The notes beneath the pieces are model-generated. The model worked only from the letters and a program-made list of their open reading frames with translations, was not told where the DNA came from and did not search any database. Position numbers and translations under genes: made by a program. From Candidatus Fusicatenibacter intestinigallinarum (lineage in GTDB: Bacteria > Bacillota > Clostridia > Lachnospirales > Lachnospiraceae): DNA of 64,000 nt. Numbering within the stretch: the first letter of the stretch is position 1; each line of letters begins with the position of its first letter. Below are positions 35,288 to 45,173 of the stretch, one piece after another. The stretch lies in the NCBI GenBank assembly GCA_019119555.1, contig DWWU01000038.1:1-64000 (forward strand). Direction: 5' to 3'.

Positions 35288-36043
35288 ATGGGAAAAATGA
35301 GTGAAAAAGAGACCGGGGGCGGAATGATCGAGGGACGCAATGCAGTGCTGGAGGCGTTCCGTTCCGGAAAAAGCGTGGATAAGCTGTATGTGATGCCGGG
35401 AAATCAGGACGGACCGGTGCGGACGATTCTTCGTGAGGCGAAGAAGCATGATACAGTGATCAATTATGTAGGAAAAGATCGTCTGGACGGAATGTCCCGA
35501 ACCGGCCACCATCAGGGAGTGATCGCGCAGGTGGCGTCCTATGGGTATGCCTCGGTGGAGGAGATTCTGGAAAGGGCAAAAGTCAAAGGGGAAGATCCGT
35601 TTCTGATTCTGCTGGACGGGATCGAGGATCCGCACAATCTGGGGGCAATTCTTCGTACCGCCAATGTGGCCGGCGCCCATGGAGTAATTATCATGAAACA
35701 TCGTGCGGTAGGCCTTACGGCCACTGTGGCAAAAACCTCCGCCGGAGCGATCAATTATACACCTGTGGCCCGGGTGACCAATATGGCGAAAACCATTGAG
35801 CAGCTGAAAGAGAGCGGTCTGTGGTTCGTATGCGCCGATATGCACGGGGATTCTATGTATGATCTGAATCTGAGAGGTCCGATCGGTCTTGTGATCGGAA
35901 ACGAGGGAGACGGCGTTTCGAGACTGGTGCGCGAGAAATGTGATTATGTCGCGACGATTCCGATGAAGGGCGAGATCGAATCTCTGAATGCATCGGTTGC
36001 GGCAGGAATTCTGGCGTATGAGATTGTGAGACAGAGAGGATAA
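35288..36043 (+). CDS. rlmB: 23S rRNA (guanosine-2'-O-)-methyltransferase RlmB
   Basis: 251 residues, ATG 35288 with GAAAGG; an in-frame ATG at 35258 lies within poor context. SPOUT-class knot motifs are present: GIEDPHNLGAILRTA, GPIGLVIGNEGDGVSRLV and IPMKGEIESLNASVAA. The N-terminal substrate-binding domain starts at MIEGRNAVLEAF. It methylates 23S rRNA G2251 (E. coli numbering) or a related site. It stops one base before sigH starts. Confidence 0.92.
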   Translation: MGKMSEKETGGGMIEGRNAVLEAFRSGKSVDKLYVMPGNQDGPVRTILREAKKHDTVINYVGKDRLDGMSRTGHHQGVIAQVASYGYASVEEILERAKVKGEDPFLILLDGIEDPHNLGAILRTANVAGAHGVIIMKHRAVGLTATVAKTSAGAINYTPVARVTNMAKTIEQLKESGLWFVCADMHGDSMYDLNLRGPIGLVIGNEGDGVSRLVREKCDYVATIPMKGEIESLNASVAAGILAYEIVRQRG

Positions 36044-36044
36044 C

Positions 36045-36638
36045 ATGTCTGGAAAATATGACGCATATCAAGAGGAAAAGGATGAGGAACTGCTGCGGAG
36101 ACTGAGAGCCGGCGAGAGTGAGATTGCCGATTATCTGGTGGATAAGTATAAATATCTTGTTCGTCAGAAGGCGCGTCCTCTTTATCTGGCCGGCGGAGAT
36201 CAGGAAGATCTGATTCAGGAGGGAATGCTGGGCCTTTTCAAGGCAATCCGGGGATATCAGGAGGATAAGGACACTGCCTTTTCCACGTTTGCCGCGCTCT
36301 GCATTGACCGGCAGATGTATTCGGCGATTTCCTCGTCCCAGAGACAGAAGCATCAGCCGCTGAACAGCTTTGTTTCCCTCAGCGAACCGGTCTCCGAACA
36401 GGAGCTTCGTCTGATTGATGAAGAGACGCCGGAGGCCATTCTGATCAATCAGGAAGACGTTGACAGAATGCATGAGAAGATCCGGGAAGTTTTAAGCTCC
36501 TTTGAGTATCAGGTGCTGGATCTGTATCTGAAAGGGTATGGGTATCAGCAGATTGCTCAGCAGATGGAGAAAACGCCGAAAGCAATCGATAATGCGCTGC
36601 AGAGAATCAGAAGCAAAGTGCGCAGCTGTATGAAATGA
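36045..36638 (+). CDS. sigH: RNA polymerase sigma factor, SigH/Spo0H type
   Basis: 197 residues. Region 2 is visible as YLVRQKARPLYLAGGDQEDLIQEGMLGLFKAIRGY and region 4 as LSSFEYQVLDLYLKGYGYQQIAQQMEKTPKAIDNALQR. Length and position after rlmB match sigH of spore-forming Firmicutes, where it drives early sporulation and stationary-phase genes. The ATG follows the rlmB stop by one base, so translation is probably coupled. Confidence 0.9.
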   Translation: MSGKYDAYQEEKDEELLRRLRAGESEIADYLVDKYKYLVRQKARPLYLAGGDQEDLIQEGMLGLFKAIRGYQEDKDTAFSTFAALCIDRQMYSAISSSQRQKHQPLNSFVSLSEPVSEQELRLIDEETPEAILINQEDVDRMHEKIREVLSSFEYQVLDLYLKGYGYQQIAQQMEKTPKAIDNALQRIRSKVRSCMK

Positions 36639-36645
36639 ATATAAT

Positions 36646-36673
36646 GTAACAGTTCAGATGGCTGAACTGTTAC
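36646..36673. repeat. 28-bp MITE-type palindrome (copy 10)
   Basis: GTAACAGTTCAGAT followed by GGCTGAACTGTTAC, eight bases after the sigH stop. Flanks do not match. Separated by 8 bases from copy 11. Confidence 0.8.
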
Positions 36674-36681
36674 AGAAAGAA

Positions 36682-36709
36682 GTTACTGCTCAGCAGGCGG
36701 AACGGTAAC
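36682..36709. repeat. 28-bp MITE-type palindrome (copy 11) with 8-bp duplication
   Basis: GTTACTGCTCAGCA followed by GGCGGAACGGTAAC. The flanks AGAAAGAA and AGAAAGAT agree at 7 of 8 positions. Confidence 0.8.
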
Positions 36710-36722
36710 AGAAAGATAACGG

Positions 36723-36766
36723 AAAAAGTCCGCGGTATGGTTTCCAGCCACGCCGCGGACTTTTTA
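36723..36766 (+). terminator. Terminator after sigH
   Basis: AAAAAGTCCGCGG pairs with CCGCGGACTTTTT. It is the only true terminator after the two palindromes, so those are transcribed with sigH. Confidence 0.9.
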
Positions 36767-36885
36767 TATAGCAGAGCGCTTCGCAGGATGTGCATTCGCG
36801 CGGAACAGAAAATATTAATTTATGTGAATTATGGATAAAATTATGCGGGAAAAACTGTAAATAATGGAGGAATTGCTGAAAGAGA

Positions 36886-36933
36886 TTGACATCATAATGA
36901 AAAAAGAGTTAAGCTACATGTGCGACATGTTAG
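36886..36933 (+). promoter_or_regulatory. Promoter and palindromic operator of the LacI gene
   Basis: TTGACA (36886-36891), 17 bases, TTAAGC (36909-36914). Overlapping the downstream side is CTACATGTGCGACATGTTAG (36914-36933), a nearly perfect 20-bp palindrome built on two ACATGT units. Its size and place fit the operator of the LacI-type protein that follows, i.e. autorepression. Confidence 0.6.
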
Positions 36934-36958
36934 GAAACATGAAAGGAGTGGAGCGGCG

Positions 36959-37969
36959 ATGGCAAAGAAAAATTCGATTTCCATGCAGGATATTGCGGAC
37001 GAGCTGAACATCAGCAAGGTAACGGTTTCCAAAGCATTGAACGGAAAAGACGGAGTCAGCGAAGAACTGAAAGAGAAAATTTTTGCTATCGCGGAACATT
37101 ATGGGTATATACTGCCGGATTATGGTCAGAGAAAGGCAAAGAAAGTCGGGATTGTCATGAGTGAACGGTTTAATTCCGGAGATATGGGAAAATTCTACAT
37201 GGGCATGTATGAAAAGATTATCAATGAACTGCGGAAGGTTTCCTGTTCCAGCATGATGATCACATCAAACCATGAGAGTCTGAAGCGGGACATTGAGACG
37301 CTGGAAACAAAGGGAATGTTTGACGGCCTGATTCTTCTCGGTATTCTGGACCGGGAAGTCAGGGAGAGTATTGACGGGGTTTCCCTGCCGAAGGTTTATG
37401 TAGATGTGTATGACGAGACCCATAAGTCCGATTCGGTGGTAACGGAGAACATTTACAGCGCTTATGACATCACGGATTATCTGATTCAGATGGGTTACCG
37501 GGAGATTGGCTTTGTGGGGACGATCGGGGCGACCACAAGTATCACGGACCGGTATCTCGGCTATCAGCGGGCGCTGCTGGAACATCATCTGCAGCCAAAG
37601 CAGGAGTGGTGTATTCCGGACCGGGACGGCGAAGGGACGGCGATTGAGCCGGAGCTTCCGGAAACGCTCCCGGAGGCCTTTGTGTGCAATTGCGACGAGA
37701 CGGCGTTCCGGCTGGTGAAGGTGCTTCGCCGGAAAGGGATCCGGGTTCCGGAAGACCTGGCGGTTACGGGCTTTGACGATGACATTTACGCGGAGCTTTG
37801 TGAGCCCGGGCTGACGACGGTTTCGGTGAATATTGAAGAGATCGGTAAAATTGCCGCAGGGCGTATCGTAAGATATATGGAACATCCTGAAAAACAGGGA
37901 GGCGATGTGTACCGGGTTCCCGGGAAAATCATACGCAGGGATTCTGTGAAAGATCTGAGAAAGCAGTGA
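36959..37969 (+). CDS. LacI family transcriptional regulator
   Basis: 336 residues, ATG 36959 with AAAGGAG. The N-terminal HTH SMQDIADELNISKVTVSKALNGKDGVS and hinge helix are followed by a periplasmic-binding-protein-like sensor domain (from about residue 60) ending in VNIEEIGKIAAGRIVRYME. It lies just upstream of the mannosidase genes in the same direction and is the likely repressor of that locus. The sugar signal is probably mannose or a mannoside, by context. Confidence 0.9.
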   Translation: MAKKNSISMQDIADELNISKVTVSKALNGKDGVSEELKEKIFAIAEHYGYILPDYGQRKAKKVGIVMSERFNSGDMGKFYMGMYEKIINELRKVSCSSMMITSNHESLKRDIETLETKGMFDGLILLGILDREVRESIDGVSLPKVYVDVYDETHKSDSVVTENIYSAYDITDYLIQMGYREIGFVGTIGATTSITDRYLGYQRALLEHHLQPKQEWCIPDRDGEGTAIEPELPETLPEAFVCNCDETAFRLVKVLRRKGIRVPEDLAVTGFDDDIYAELCEPGLTTVSVNIEEIGKIAAGRIVRYMEHPEKQGGDVYRVPGKIIRRDSVKDLRKQ

Positions 37970-37975
37970 CACGGC

Positions 37976-38108
37976 GTAACAGTTCAGCCAGCTGAACTGT
38001 TACGGCATCCGGCCATTGAAAATCGCTTCGCGATGGGTCGGATGCCCGCAGGCATTATACTTTCATACGGTCTGCGCAGTAAACGCACAGACCTGGCTGA
38101 ACGGTAAC
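37976..38108 (-). mobile_element. 133-bp MITE, full-length copy (copy 12)
   Basis: It is the reverse complement of the element at 51139: 133 bases in both, 13 differences and no gaps in my hand alignment. The flanking octamers GACACGGC (37968-37975) and GACACGAC (38109-38116) agree at 7 of 8 positions. It lies between the LacI gene and the GH38 gene, ending 65 bases before the latter's ATG, so it is in the 5' region of the mannoside genes. Confidence 0.88.
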
Positions 38109-38173
38109 GACACGACGGCAAAGTATGTATTTCTGTATTGGGTGGACGGCTGCGGGGAGTGAAAGGAGGAGCT

Positions 38174-41100
38174 ATGTATTTTCTGGACAAGAGAGTCAGC
38201 GTGATCTGCAGTGAGCTGAAGAAACTGAAGGTAAAACAGAGTTTTCCGGTGGGGCACTGGAAGTACAAAGAAGGGAATTATATCCGCCCGGCGGACGCCG
38301 ACGCAGATCCGGTTCCGTGGGAGACGTTTGATTGCCAGACCATGCACTGGTATGGGCCGGACCGTCACTACTGGTTCCGCACCGAGTATACGGTGCCTGG
38401 GGAACTGGACGGAAAACGGATGTGGCTGCATGTGCGGACACAGGTGGAAGAGGGATTTGACGCGAAAAATCCACAGTTTCTTCTGTTTGTGAATGGCGTA
38501 GTGGTGCAGGGCATTGACCTGAACCACAGGGATGTGTTCCTCTGCCCGGAAGCAAAGGCAGGGGAGACGCTGACCCTGGAACTTCAGGCTTATACGGGGA
38601 CCGAACATACAGAGTTCAATCTGTTTGCAGATATGCAGGAGATTGACGACAAAATCGAAAAGCTGTACTACGATTTGTGGGTGCCGCTCTCGGCATTTTC
38701 CCGGATGGAGGAAGACGATAAAAATCGGAAGGATATTGAGAATATTCTGAATCGTACAATCAATTATCTGGATCTGAGAACTCCTTATTCGGATGAGTTT
38801 TACCGGACCCTGCAGGAGGCTTCTGATTACATTGATCAGGCGCTGTATTCGGATATGGCGGGATACAGAGATGTGATTGCAACCTGCATCGGCCATACGC
38901 ATATCGATGTGGCGTGGTGGTGGACCGTGGAACAGACGAAGGAAAAGACCGGAAGAAGCTTTGCCACCGTGCTGAAGCTGATGGAGGAATATCCCAACTA
39001 CAAATTCATGTCCAGCCAGCCGCAGCTGTATGTGTTTCTGAAGGAGAGATATCCGGAGCTGTACGGGCGGATCAAAGAACGTGTAAAAGAGAAACGCTGG
39101 GAGCCGGAGGGCGGCATGTGGGTTGAGGCGGACTGCAATCTGACTTCCGGAGAGTCCCTGGTGCGCCAGTTCATGTACGGAAAACGTTTTTTCAAAGAGG
39201 AGTTCGGCGTTGATAACCGGGTTCTGTGGCTGCCTGACGTATTCGGTTATTCGGGAGCCCTGCCGCAGATCATGAAGAAATGCGGAATCGATTACTTTAT
39301 GACCACAAAGCTGGCGTGGAATCAGTTCAATAAGATTCCTTACGACACGATGATGTGGAGAGGAATTGACGGAAGTGAGGTGCTGACTCACCTGATTACA
39401 ACTCTCGATGTACATCAGCCGATCCATAATTTTTTTACCACTTACAACGGAAGGCTGCACCCGGACGCGATTATGGGCGGATGGATGCGCTACCAAAACA
39501 AGGACATCAACAATGATATTCTGGTTTCCTACGGTTATGGGGACGGAGGCGGCGGGCCGACCCGGGAGATGCTGGAGACTTCCCTGCGCATGGAAAAAGG
39601 AATCAGGGGGATTCCGATGGTCCGCCAGGAATTTGCCCGGACCTACTTTGATGAGCTGAAGGAACGTGTGGGAGACAGCCCCCGGCTGCCGGTATGGGAA
39701 GGGGAACTCTATTTTGAATACCACAGAGGAACGCTGACTTCCATGGGAAGAAACAAACGTTCTAACCGGAAATCCGAGTTTGGCCTGATGGATCTGGAAC
39801 TGTTGTCTGTGCTTGCGGAGGATAAGGTTCCGTACCCGGCAAAAGAGCTGGAGGCTATGTGGAAAAAGGTTCTGATCAACCAGTTCCACGATATCCTTCC
39901 GGGATCTGCGATCCATGAGGTTTATGAGGTGACAAAACGGGAGTATGCTGAGCTTGCCGGAAAACTTGGAAGACTTTCCGGAGAACGGGAGAAGGCTCTG
40001 GTGGAGGACGGAGACGGCATTACGATTTTCAACACGACCGGAAACAGAAGAAACGATATCGTCGCCCTGGGCGCCTGCGATGCGGACGCGCTGTATGACG
40101 GAGAGGGAAATGCATGGCCTGTACAGCAGACGGCGGACGGCGCGGTGGTTTATGTGGAAAATCTTCCGCCGAAAGGGTATCAGACGTTCCAAAAGGGTTA
40201 CGGGAAAGGAACGGAAGCTGCTGCCTCACCGTTTTGCCTGCCGGATGATCATTGCCTGGAAACACCGTTTTATACCATCCGCCTGGATGAACAGGGACTG
40301 TTCACAAGTATCTATGACAAAGAAAACGACCGGGAGATTGTGCAGGACGGCGGGCGGCTGAATCTGATGCGTATGTACGAAGACAAGCCGATGCACTATG
40401 ACAACTGGGATATCGACATTTTCTATACGGAAAAATACTGGGATATCGATTCTGTAGAGCATATGGAGTGGACAGAACTGGGGCCGGTGCGCGCAGCGCT
40501 GGAAATTGAGCGGAAAGCTTCCAACTCTGCGATTCGTCAGAAGATCTGCTTCTATGCAGACAGCAGAAGAATTGACTTTTACACGCATGTGGACTGGAGA
40601 GAGCATCAGACCCTGCTGAAGGTACATTTCCCGGTGGATGTGCATACAGATGAAGCAACTTTTGACGTCCAGTTCGGAAATCTCACAAGAAAGACCCACC
40701 AGAACACAAGCTGGGATGTGGCCCGGTTTGAAAGCTGCGGACAGAAGTGGATCGACGTATCCGAGGGCCATTACGGCGTCAGTCTGCTCAACGACTGCAA
40801 GTACGGACATTCCGTCAGAGGCGGCAGCATGGCTCTGACTCTGATTAAGTCCGGTATTGAACCGAATCCGGTAAGCGACCAGGAAGAGCATGATATCCTC
40901 TACTCACTCTATCCCCACGCGGAGAGCTGGAGAGCGGCGGGAACCGTTGCAGAGAGTTATAACCTGAATCAGACGGCGCTTGTGATGGAAGGAACTGCGC
41001 CGGAAGGAAGGTATTCGCTGGCGTCGGTAAACCAGCCGAATGTGATTGTGGAGACGATAAAAAGAGCGGAGGACGGACGGGGCGTCATAGTGCGTATGTA

Positions 41101-41278
41101 TGAGTCCGAAAACGCGAAGACGAAAGGAAAGCTGACTTTTTGCAGGGCCTTTGAAAAGGCATATATCTGCAATCTGCTGGAGGAAGAGGAGCAGGAGGCG
41201 AAGGTGACGGGAAATGAAGTGGAATTCGTGATCCGGCCGTATGAAGTCATGACAGTGAAACTGACAGACAAGGCATAG
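38174..41278 (+). CDS. Alpha-mannosidase, glycoside hydrolase family 38
   Basis: 1034 residues, AAGGAGGA before ATG 38174. An N-terminal beta domain is followed by the catalytic barrel with HTHIDVAWWW (zinc ligands, about residue 243) and WLPDVFGYSGALPQIMKKCG, where Asp is the nucleophile (about 355). A central helical bundle and large C-terminal beta domain follow. There is no signal peptide, so it acts on imported alpha-mannosides. With the beta-mannosidase and isomerase that follow it would release mannose from N-glycan-type or mannan oligosaccharides. No transporter gene is in this cluster. Confidence 0.93.
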   Translation: MYFLDKRVSVICSELKKLKVKQSFPVGHWKYKEGNYIRPADADADPVPWETFDCQTMHWYGPDRHYWFRTEYTVPGELDGKRMWLHVRTQVEEGFDAKNPQFLLFVNGVVVQGIDLNHRDVFLCPEAKAGETLTLELQAYTGTEHTEFNLFADMQEIDDKIEKLYYDLWVPLSAFSRMEEDDKNRKDIENILNRTINYLDLRTPYSDEFYRTLQEASDYIDQALYSDMAGYRDVIATCIGHTHIDVAWWWTVEQTKEKTGRSFATVLKLMEEYPNYKFMSSQPQLYVFLKERYPELYGRIKERVKEKRWEPEGGMWVEADCNLTSGESLVRQFMYGKRFFKEEFGVDNRVLWLPDVFGYSGALPQIMKKCGIDYFMTTKLAWNQFNKIPYDTMMWRGIDGSEVLTHLITTLDVHQPIHNFFTTYNGRLHPDAIMGGWMRYQNKDINNDILVSYGYGDGGGGPTREMLETSLRMEKGIRGIPMVRQEFARTYFDELKERVGDSPRLPVWEGELYFEYHRGTLTSMGRNKRSNRKSEFGLMDLELLSVLAEDKVPYPAKELEAMWKKVLINQFHDILPGSAIHEVYEVTKREYAELAGKLGRLSGEREKALVEDGDGITIFNTTGNRRNDIVALGACDADALYDGEGNAWPVQQTADGAVVYVENLPPKGYQTFQKGYGKGTEAAASPFCLPDDHCLETPFYTIRLDEQGLFTSIYDKENDREIVQDGGRLNLMRMYEDKPMHYDNWDIDIFYTEKYWDIDSVEHMEWTELGPVRAALEIERKASNSAIRQKICFYADSRRIDFYTHVDWREHQTLLKVHFPVDVHTDEATFDVQFGNLTRKTHQNTSWDVARFESCGQKWIDVSEGHYGVSLLNDCKYGHSVRGGSMALTLIKSGIEPNPVSDQEEHDILYSLYPHAESWRAAGTVAESYNLNQTALVMEGTAPEGRYSLASVNQPNVIVETIKRAEDGRGVIVRMYESENAKTKGKLTFCRAFEKAYICNLLEEEEQEAKVTGNEVEFVIRPYEVMTVKLTDKA

Positions 41279-41327
41279 CAGGATTCCGAAACGGAAAACA
41301 GAGGAAAAGGAGGCCAACAGAAGACGG

Positions 41328-43744
41328 ATGGAGAGACAGGAACTTGCAAAGAACTGGAAGCTGTTGTGGAACAATGAGTTTTTGGAGACGGAGGCGCCGT
41401 TTTCCATGTACGGGGATCTGCTGAAGCACCATGAGATTGAGGATCCCTATGATCGGGACAATGAGAAGGAAGCCTATCCCTGTTCGAGAGAGGACTGCCG
41501 GTATCAGACGGAATTTGACGTATCCGGGCGGCTCCTGAGCTGCCGGAAGATCTGGCTGCGCTTTGAGGGAATCGATACGCTGGCGGATATTTATCTCAAT
41601 GGCGTTGCGATCGGAAATACATATAATATGCACCGTGTCTGGGAGTTTCCCGCAGAGAAACTGCTGAAGCAGAAGGGAAATCTTCTGGAGGTACAGTTCC
41701 ATTCGCCGCTCCGCTATATGGAGGAGCAGGTGGAGAAACAGGGATCGATTCCCTGCAACGGGGATACGGTGGACGGTTTCTGCTATCTGCGCAAGGCCAG
41801 CTATATGTCGGGCTGGGACTGGGCGCCGAAGCTGCCGGATATGGGAATTTCCGTGAGGTGGCTCTGATCGGCGAGGAGGAAGGGCGCATCGGGGATGTGC
41901 TGGTGCGTCAGTTCCATGAAAACGGTCAGGTGCGGCTGAAGTTCCGGATTCATACATCCGGAGAAGCTTCCCTGACCTGTCGGATTACAGTGACCGATCC
42001 GGACGGGAAGACGTTTGTCTGCGGCGAAGGGCAAAGGGAAATCCTGATTGAGGAACCGAAGCTGTGGTGGCCAAGAGGATTTGGACGCCAGGATCTCTAT
42101 CAGGTCAAGGTGGAGCTTCTGTCCGGCTGCAAAGTGGTGGACGTCTGGGAGAAACGCATCGGTCTGCGCACGATGAAAATGCGTATCCGAAAGGATGAAT
42201 GGGGAGAAAGCTTTGCCCATGAAGTCAACGGAACTGCCATCTTTGCGATGGGGGCGGATTATGTGCCTGAGGATTCCCTGCTGTCCAGAAGAAGCAGAGA
42301 GCGGACGAAAAGGCTGCTGGAGCAGTGCGCCAGGGCCAATTATAATACCATCCGGGTGTGGGGCGGCGCCTTCTATCCGGACGACTGGTTCTATGAGCTT
42401 TGCGACGAGTATGGATTTCTTGTATGGCAGGATTTCATGTTTGCCTGCGCGACTTACCGGCTGACAGAGGAATTTGAGGATAATATTTCCCATGAAATCG
42501 AGGAAAATGTCCGCAGGATCCGCCATCATGCATGTCTCGCGCTCTGGTGCGGTAACAATGAGATGGAGGGGATGATCTATGACGGCTACGGAGAAACTCC
42601 TCTGCTCCGCGGTGATTATACGAGAATGTACAGCTATGTGATCCCGAAGATTGTAAAGCGGGAGGATCCGGACGCTTTCTACTGGCCATCCAGTCCCTCC
42701 TCGGGAGGCGATTTTGACAATCCTCACGATGAGACCAGGGGAGACGCCCATTACTGGCAGGTATGGCACGGTTATCAGCCGTTTACCGATTACCGCCGTC
42801 ACAACTTTCGCTATGCTTCCGAGTTTGGGTTTGAGTCGCTTCCGGCGATGAAGACCATCGAAAGCTTTACGGAAGAACATGACAGAACCGTCTTTTCCTA
42901 TGTGATGGAAAAGCATCAGAGAAGCGAAAACGGCTATGCGAAGATGATGGTTTATCTGGCGCAGTATCTGCCGTATCCCAGGGATCTCGCCTATCTGGTC
43001 TATGCGTCCCAGATCATGCAGGGACAGGCGATACGGTACGGAGTCGAGCACTGGAGACGCCACAGAGGCCAGTGCATGGGCGCAATCGTCTGGCAGCTGA
43101 ATGACTGCTGGCCGGTTGCCTCCTGGTCGTCCATTGACTATTTTGGCCGCTGGAAAGCGCTGCATTATTTTGAAAAGAGATTTTTTGCTCCTGTGATGCT
43201 TTCCTGCTGTGAGGAGGGCCTTCTGTCCCAGAATCCGAACCCGAATGCAAGATTTTACGATGTGGAGAAGAGCATCCGTCTGCATGTGGCGAATGAGACT
43301 ACGGAGGAACAGAAGGTTCTGTTGCGCTGGAGCCTGAGGGACAGCAGTTCCGGGGTGATTGGCGAAGAGAAGACGGCAGAAGTGACGGTTCCTCCGCTCG
43401 ACGGTCTGTGGCTGGGAAAGGAGGAATTTCCGGATGCGGATTACCTGGAACATCATGTTTTTTATGAGTGTCTGCAAAACGGTGTGGTGATCTCTGAGGG
43501 AAGCGTTCTGTTTTCCATGCCGAAATTCTACAATTACCGGGATCCGAAGCTGACGGTTCACAGGGAAGGGGAAGAACTGGTTGTGCATGCGGAAGCCTAT
43601 GCGGCATTTGTGGAACTGCAGAATGAAAATGAGGATCTGATTCTGTCAGACAATTATTTCGATATGGAGGCGGGAGAGAAACGCATACGGATTCTTGAGG
43701 GAAGTGCGGAGACGATAACCGTCAGGAGCGTATACGATCTGTAA
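41328..43744 (+). pseudogene. Beta-mannosidase (GH2), split by a one-base frameshift
   Basis: 41328-41867 encodes the sugar-binding N domain and ends SGWDWAPKLPDMGISVRWL. From about 41850 another frame continues with VALIGEEEGRIGDVLVRQF to 43744. One extra T in the AATTTCCG run at 41846-41852 would restore a single protein of about 800 residues. Downstream all GH2 motifs remain: acid/base Glu in WCGNNEMEG and nucleophile Glu in ASEFGFES. So the gene is either recently inactivated, phase variable at the T run, or affected by a sequencing error. Function if intact: release of beta-linked mannose in the cytoplasm. Confidence 0.85.
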
Positions 43745-43797
43745 TTCCGGCGAAAGAGTTCATACAGACCGCGCCGGGGAAAGGGAAAAATGATTTT

Positions 43798-45066
43798 ATG
43801 AAGGAATACAGTGAAAAGTATCGCATTGATACAGAGGAAAACAGCAGTTTCCTGGAGGAGGCTCAGAAGGATCTGCTGGAGTTCGGACATCAGTTTCCGT
43901 CGCCGGGAGGGAGCTCTTATTATCTCGGAGACGATGGAACGCCCTGGAAGGACAGAAACCGGGAGACATGGATCACCAGCCGTATGGTGCATGTGTACTG
44001 CCTGGGGCTGTTTCTTGGCCATCCGGGCAGCGGTGAGCTGGCAGATGCCGGCCTGAAAGGACTGCGGGGGGAACTCCATGATACGGAACACGGCGGATGG
44101 TATGCAGGTCTGACGGCGGACGGAAATATTATGCCCACGAAGCAGTGCTATGCCCATGCGTTTGTGATTCTCGCTGCGTCTTCTGCGCTGCTTGCCGGGC
44201 GGCCGGGAGCAAAGGAACTTCTGGACGAGGCGCTGGCGCTTTATGATCTGCGGTTCTGGAACGAAGAGGAAGGTCTTTCCTGTGACACCTGGAATACCGG
44301 GTTCACGGTTCTGGATGATTACCGGGGCCTGAACGCCAATATGCATACGGTGGAGGCTTTTCTGGCCGCAGCAGACGTTACGGGCGATGAAAAATACCGG
44401 GTGAGGGCCGGCCGCATCATTGACCATGTATCCGGATGGGCAAAGCGGAATCAGTGGAGGATTCCGGAGCATTTCACAAAGGAATGGATTCCGGATCTGG
44501 AATGCAACAGAGAGAAGCCGGATGACCCGTTCAAACCATACGGCGCGACTCCTGGACATGGCATCGAGTGGGCGCGGCTGATCGTTCAGTGGGCTCTTTC
44601 CACATGGGGAGGCCCCGGCGGGGAGGCGGGGAGATATCTGACCATTGCGGAAAATCTTTATAACCGGGCGGTGCAGGACGCGTGGAAGGCAGACGGCGCT
44701 CCTGGAATCGTGTACACTACGGACTGGGACGGAAAGCCGGTGGTTCACGACAGGATGCACTGGACGCTGGCAGAGGCGATCAATACTTCTTCGGTTCTGT
44801 ACCATGTCACCGGGAAGAAGCAGTATGCAGAAAATTACGCGGAATTTATGCAGTATCTGGATGAGACGGTCATCGACCATGTCAACGGCTCCTGGTTCCA
44901 TCAGCTGGACCGCGAAAACCGTGTGATCGGAACGGTATGGCCGGGGAAATCGGATCTCTATCATGCGCTGCAGGCAATGCTGATTCCGCGTTACCTGCCG
45001 GATCTGTCGATTGCAGCTGCGGTAAAAGAAAAAAAGCTGTGGAAACAGATGGAAGAATCTGTCTGA
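43798..45066 (+). CDS. AGE family epimerase/isomerase, probably mannose-fructose isomerase type
   Basis: 422 residues forming an (alpha/alpha)6 barrel. Conserved catalytic His are in NANMHTVEAFLAAAD (about 183), GATPGHGIEWARL (about 245) and SWFHQLDREN (about 365). The family includes N-acylglucosamine 2-epimerase, cellobiose 2-epimerase and YihS/mannose isomerase. Placement after two mannosidases favours conversion of mannose to fructose, or epimerisation of a mannobiose; the sequence alone does not decide. No signal peptide. Confidence 0.82.
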   Translation: MKEYSEKYRIDTEENSSFLEEAQKDLLEFGHQFPSPGGSSYYLGDDGTPWKDRNRETWITSRMVHVYCLGLFLGHPGSGELADAGLKGLRGELHDTEHGGWYAGLTADGNIMPTKQCYAHAFVILAASSALLAGRPGAKELLDEALALYDLRFWNEEEGLSCDTWNTGFTVLDDYRGLNANMHTVEAFLAAADVTGDEKYRVRAGRIIDHVSGWAKRNQWRIPEHFTKEWIPDLECNREKPDDPFKPYGATPGHGIEWARLIVQWALSTWGGPGGEAGRYLTIAENLYNRAVQDAWKADGAPGIVYTTDWDGKPVVHDRMHWTLAEAINTSSVLYHVTGKKQYAENYAEFMQYLDETVIDHVNGSWFHQLDRENRVIGTVWPGKSDLYHALQAMLIPRYLPDLSIAAAVKEKKLWKQMEESV

Positions 45067-45173
45067 CGGAAACGGAGTGTGAGACAGAAGGAAGATATCG
45101 CCCGCAGCTGTTCTGTTAGCGGAATGGCTGCGGGCGAAGCGAAGGCAGGCAGTTTTTAGAAGGAGGAGACAGA

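Noticed and set aside
38063-40192. Antisense open frame of 709 codons across the GH38 gene
   Set aside because: It is a shadow of the alpha-mannosidase coding strand, without recognisable domains or a ribosome site.
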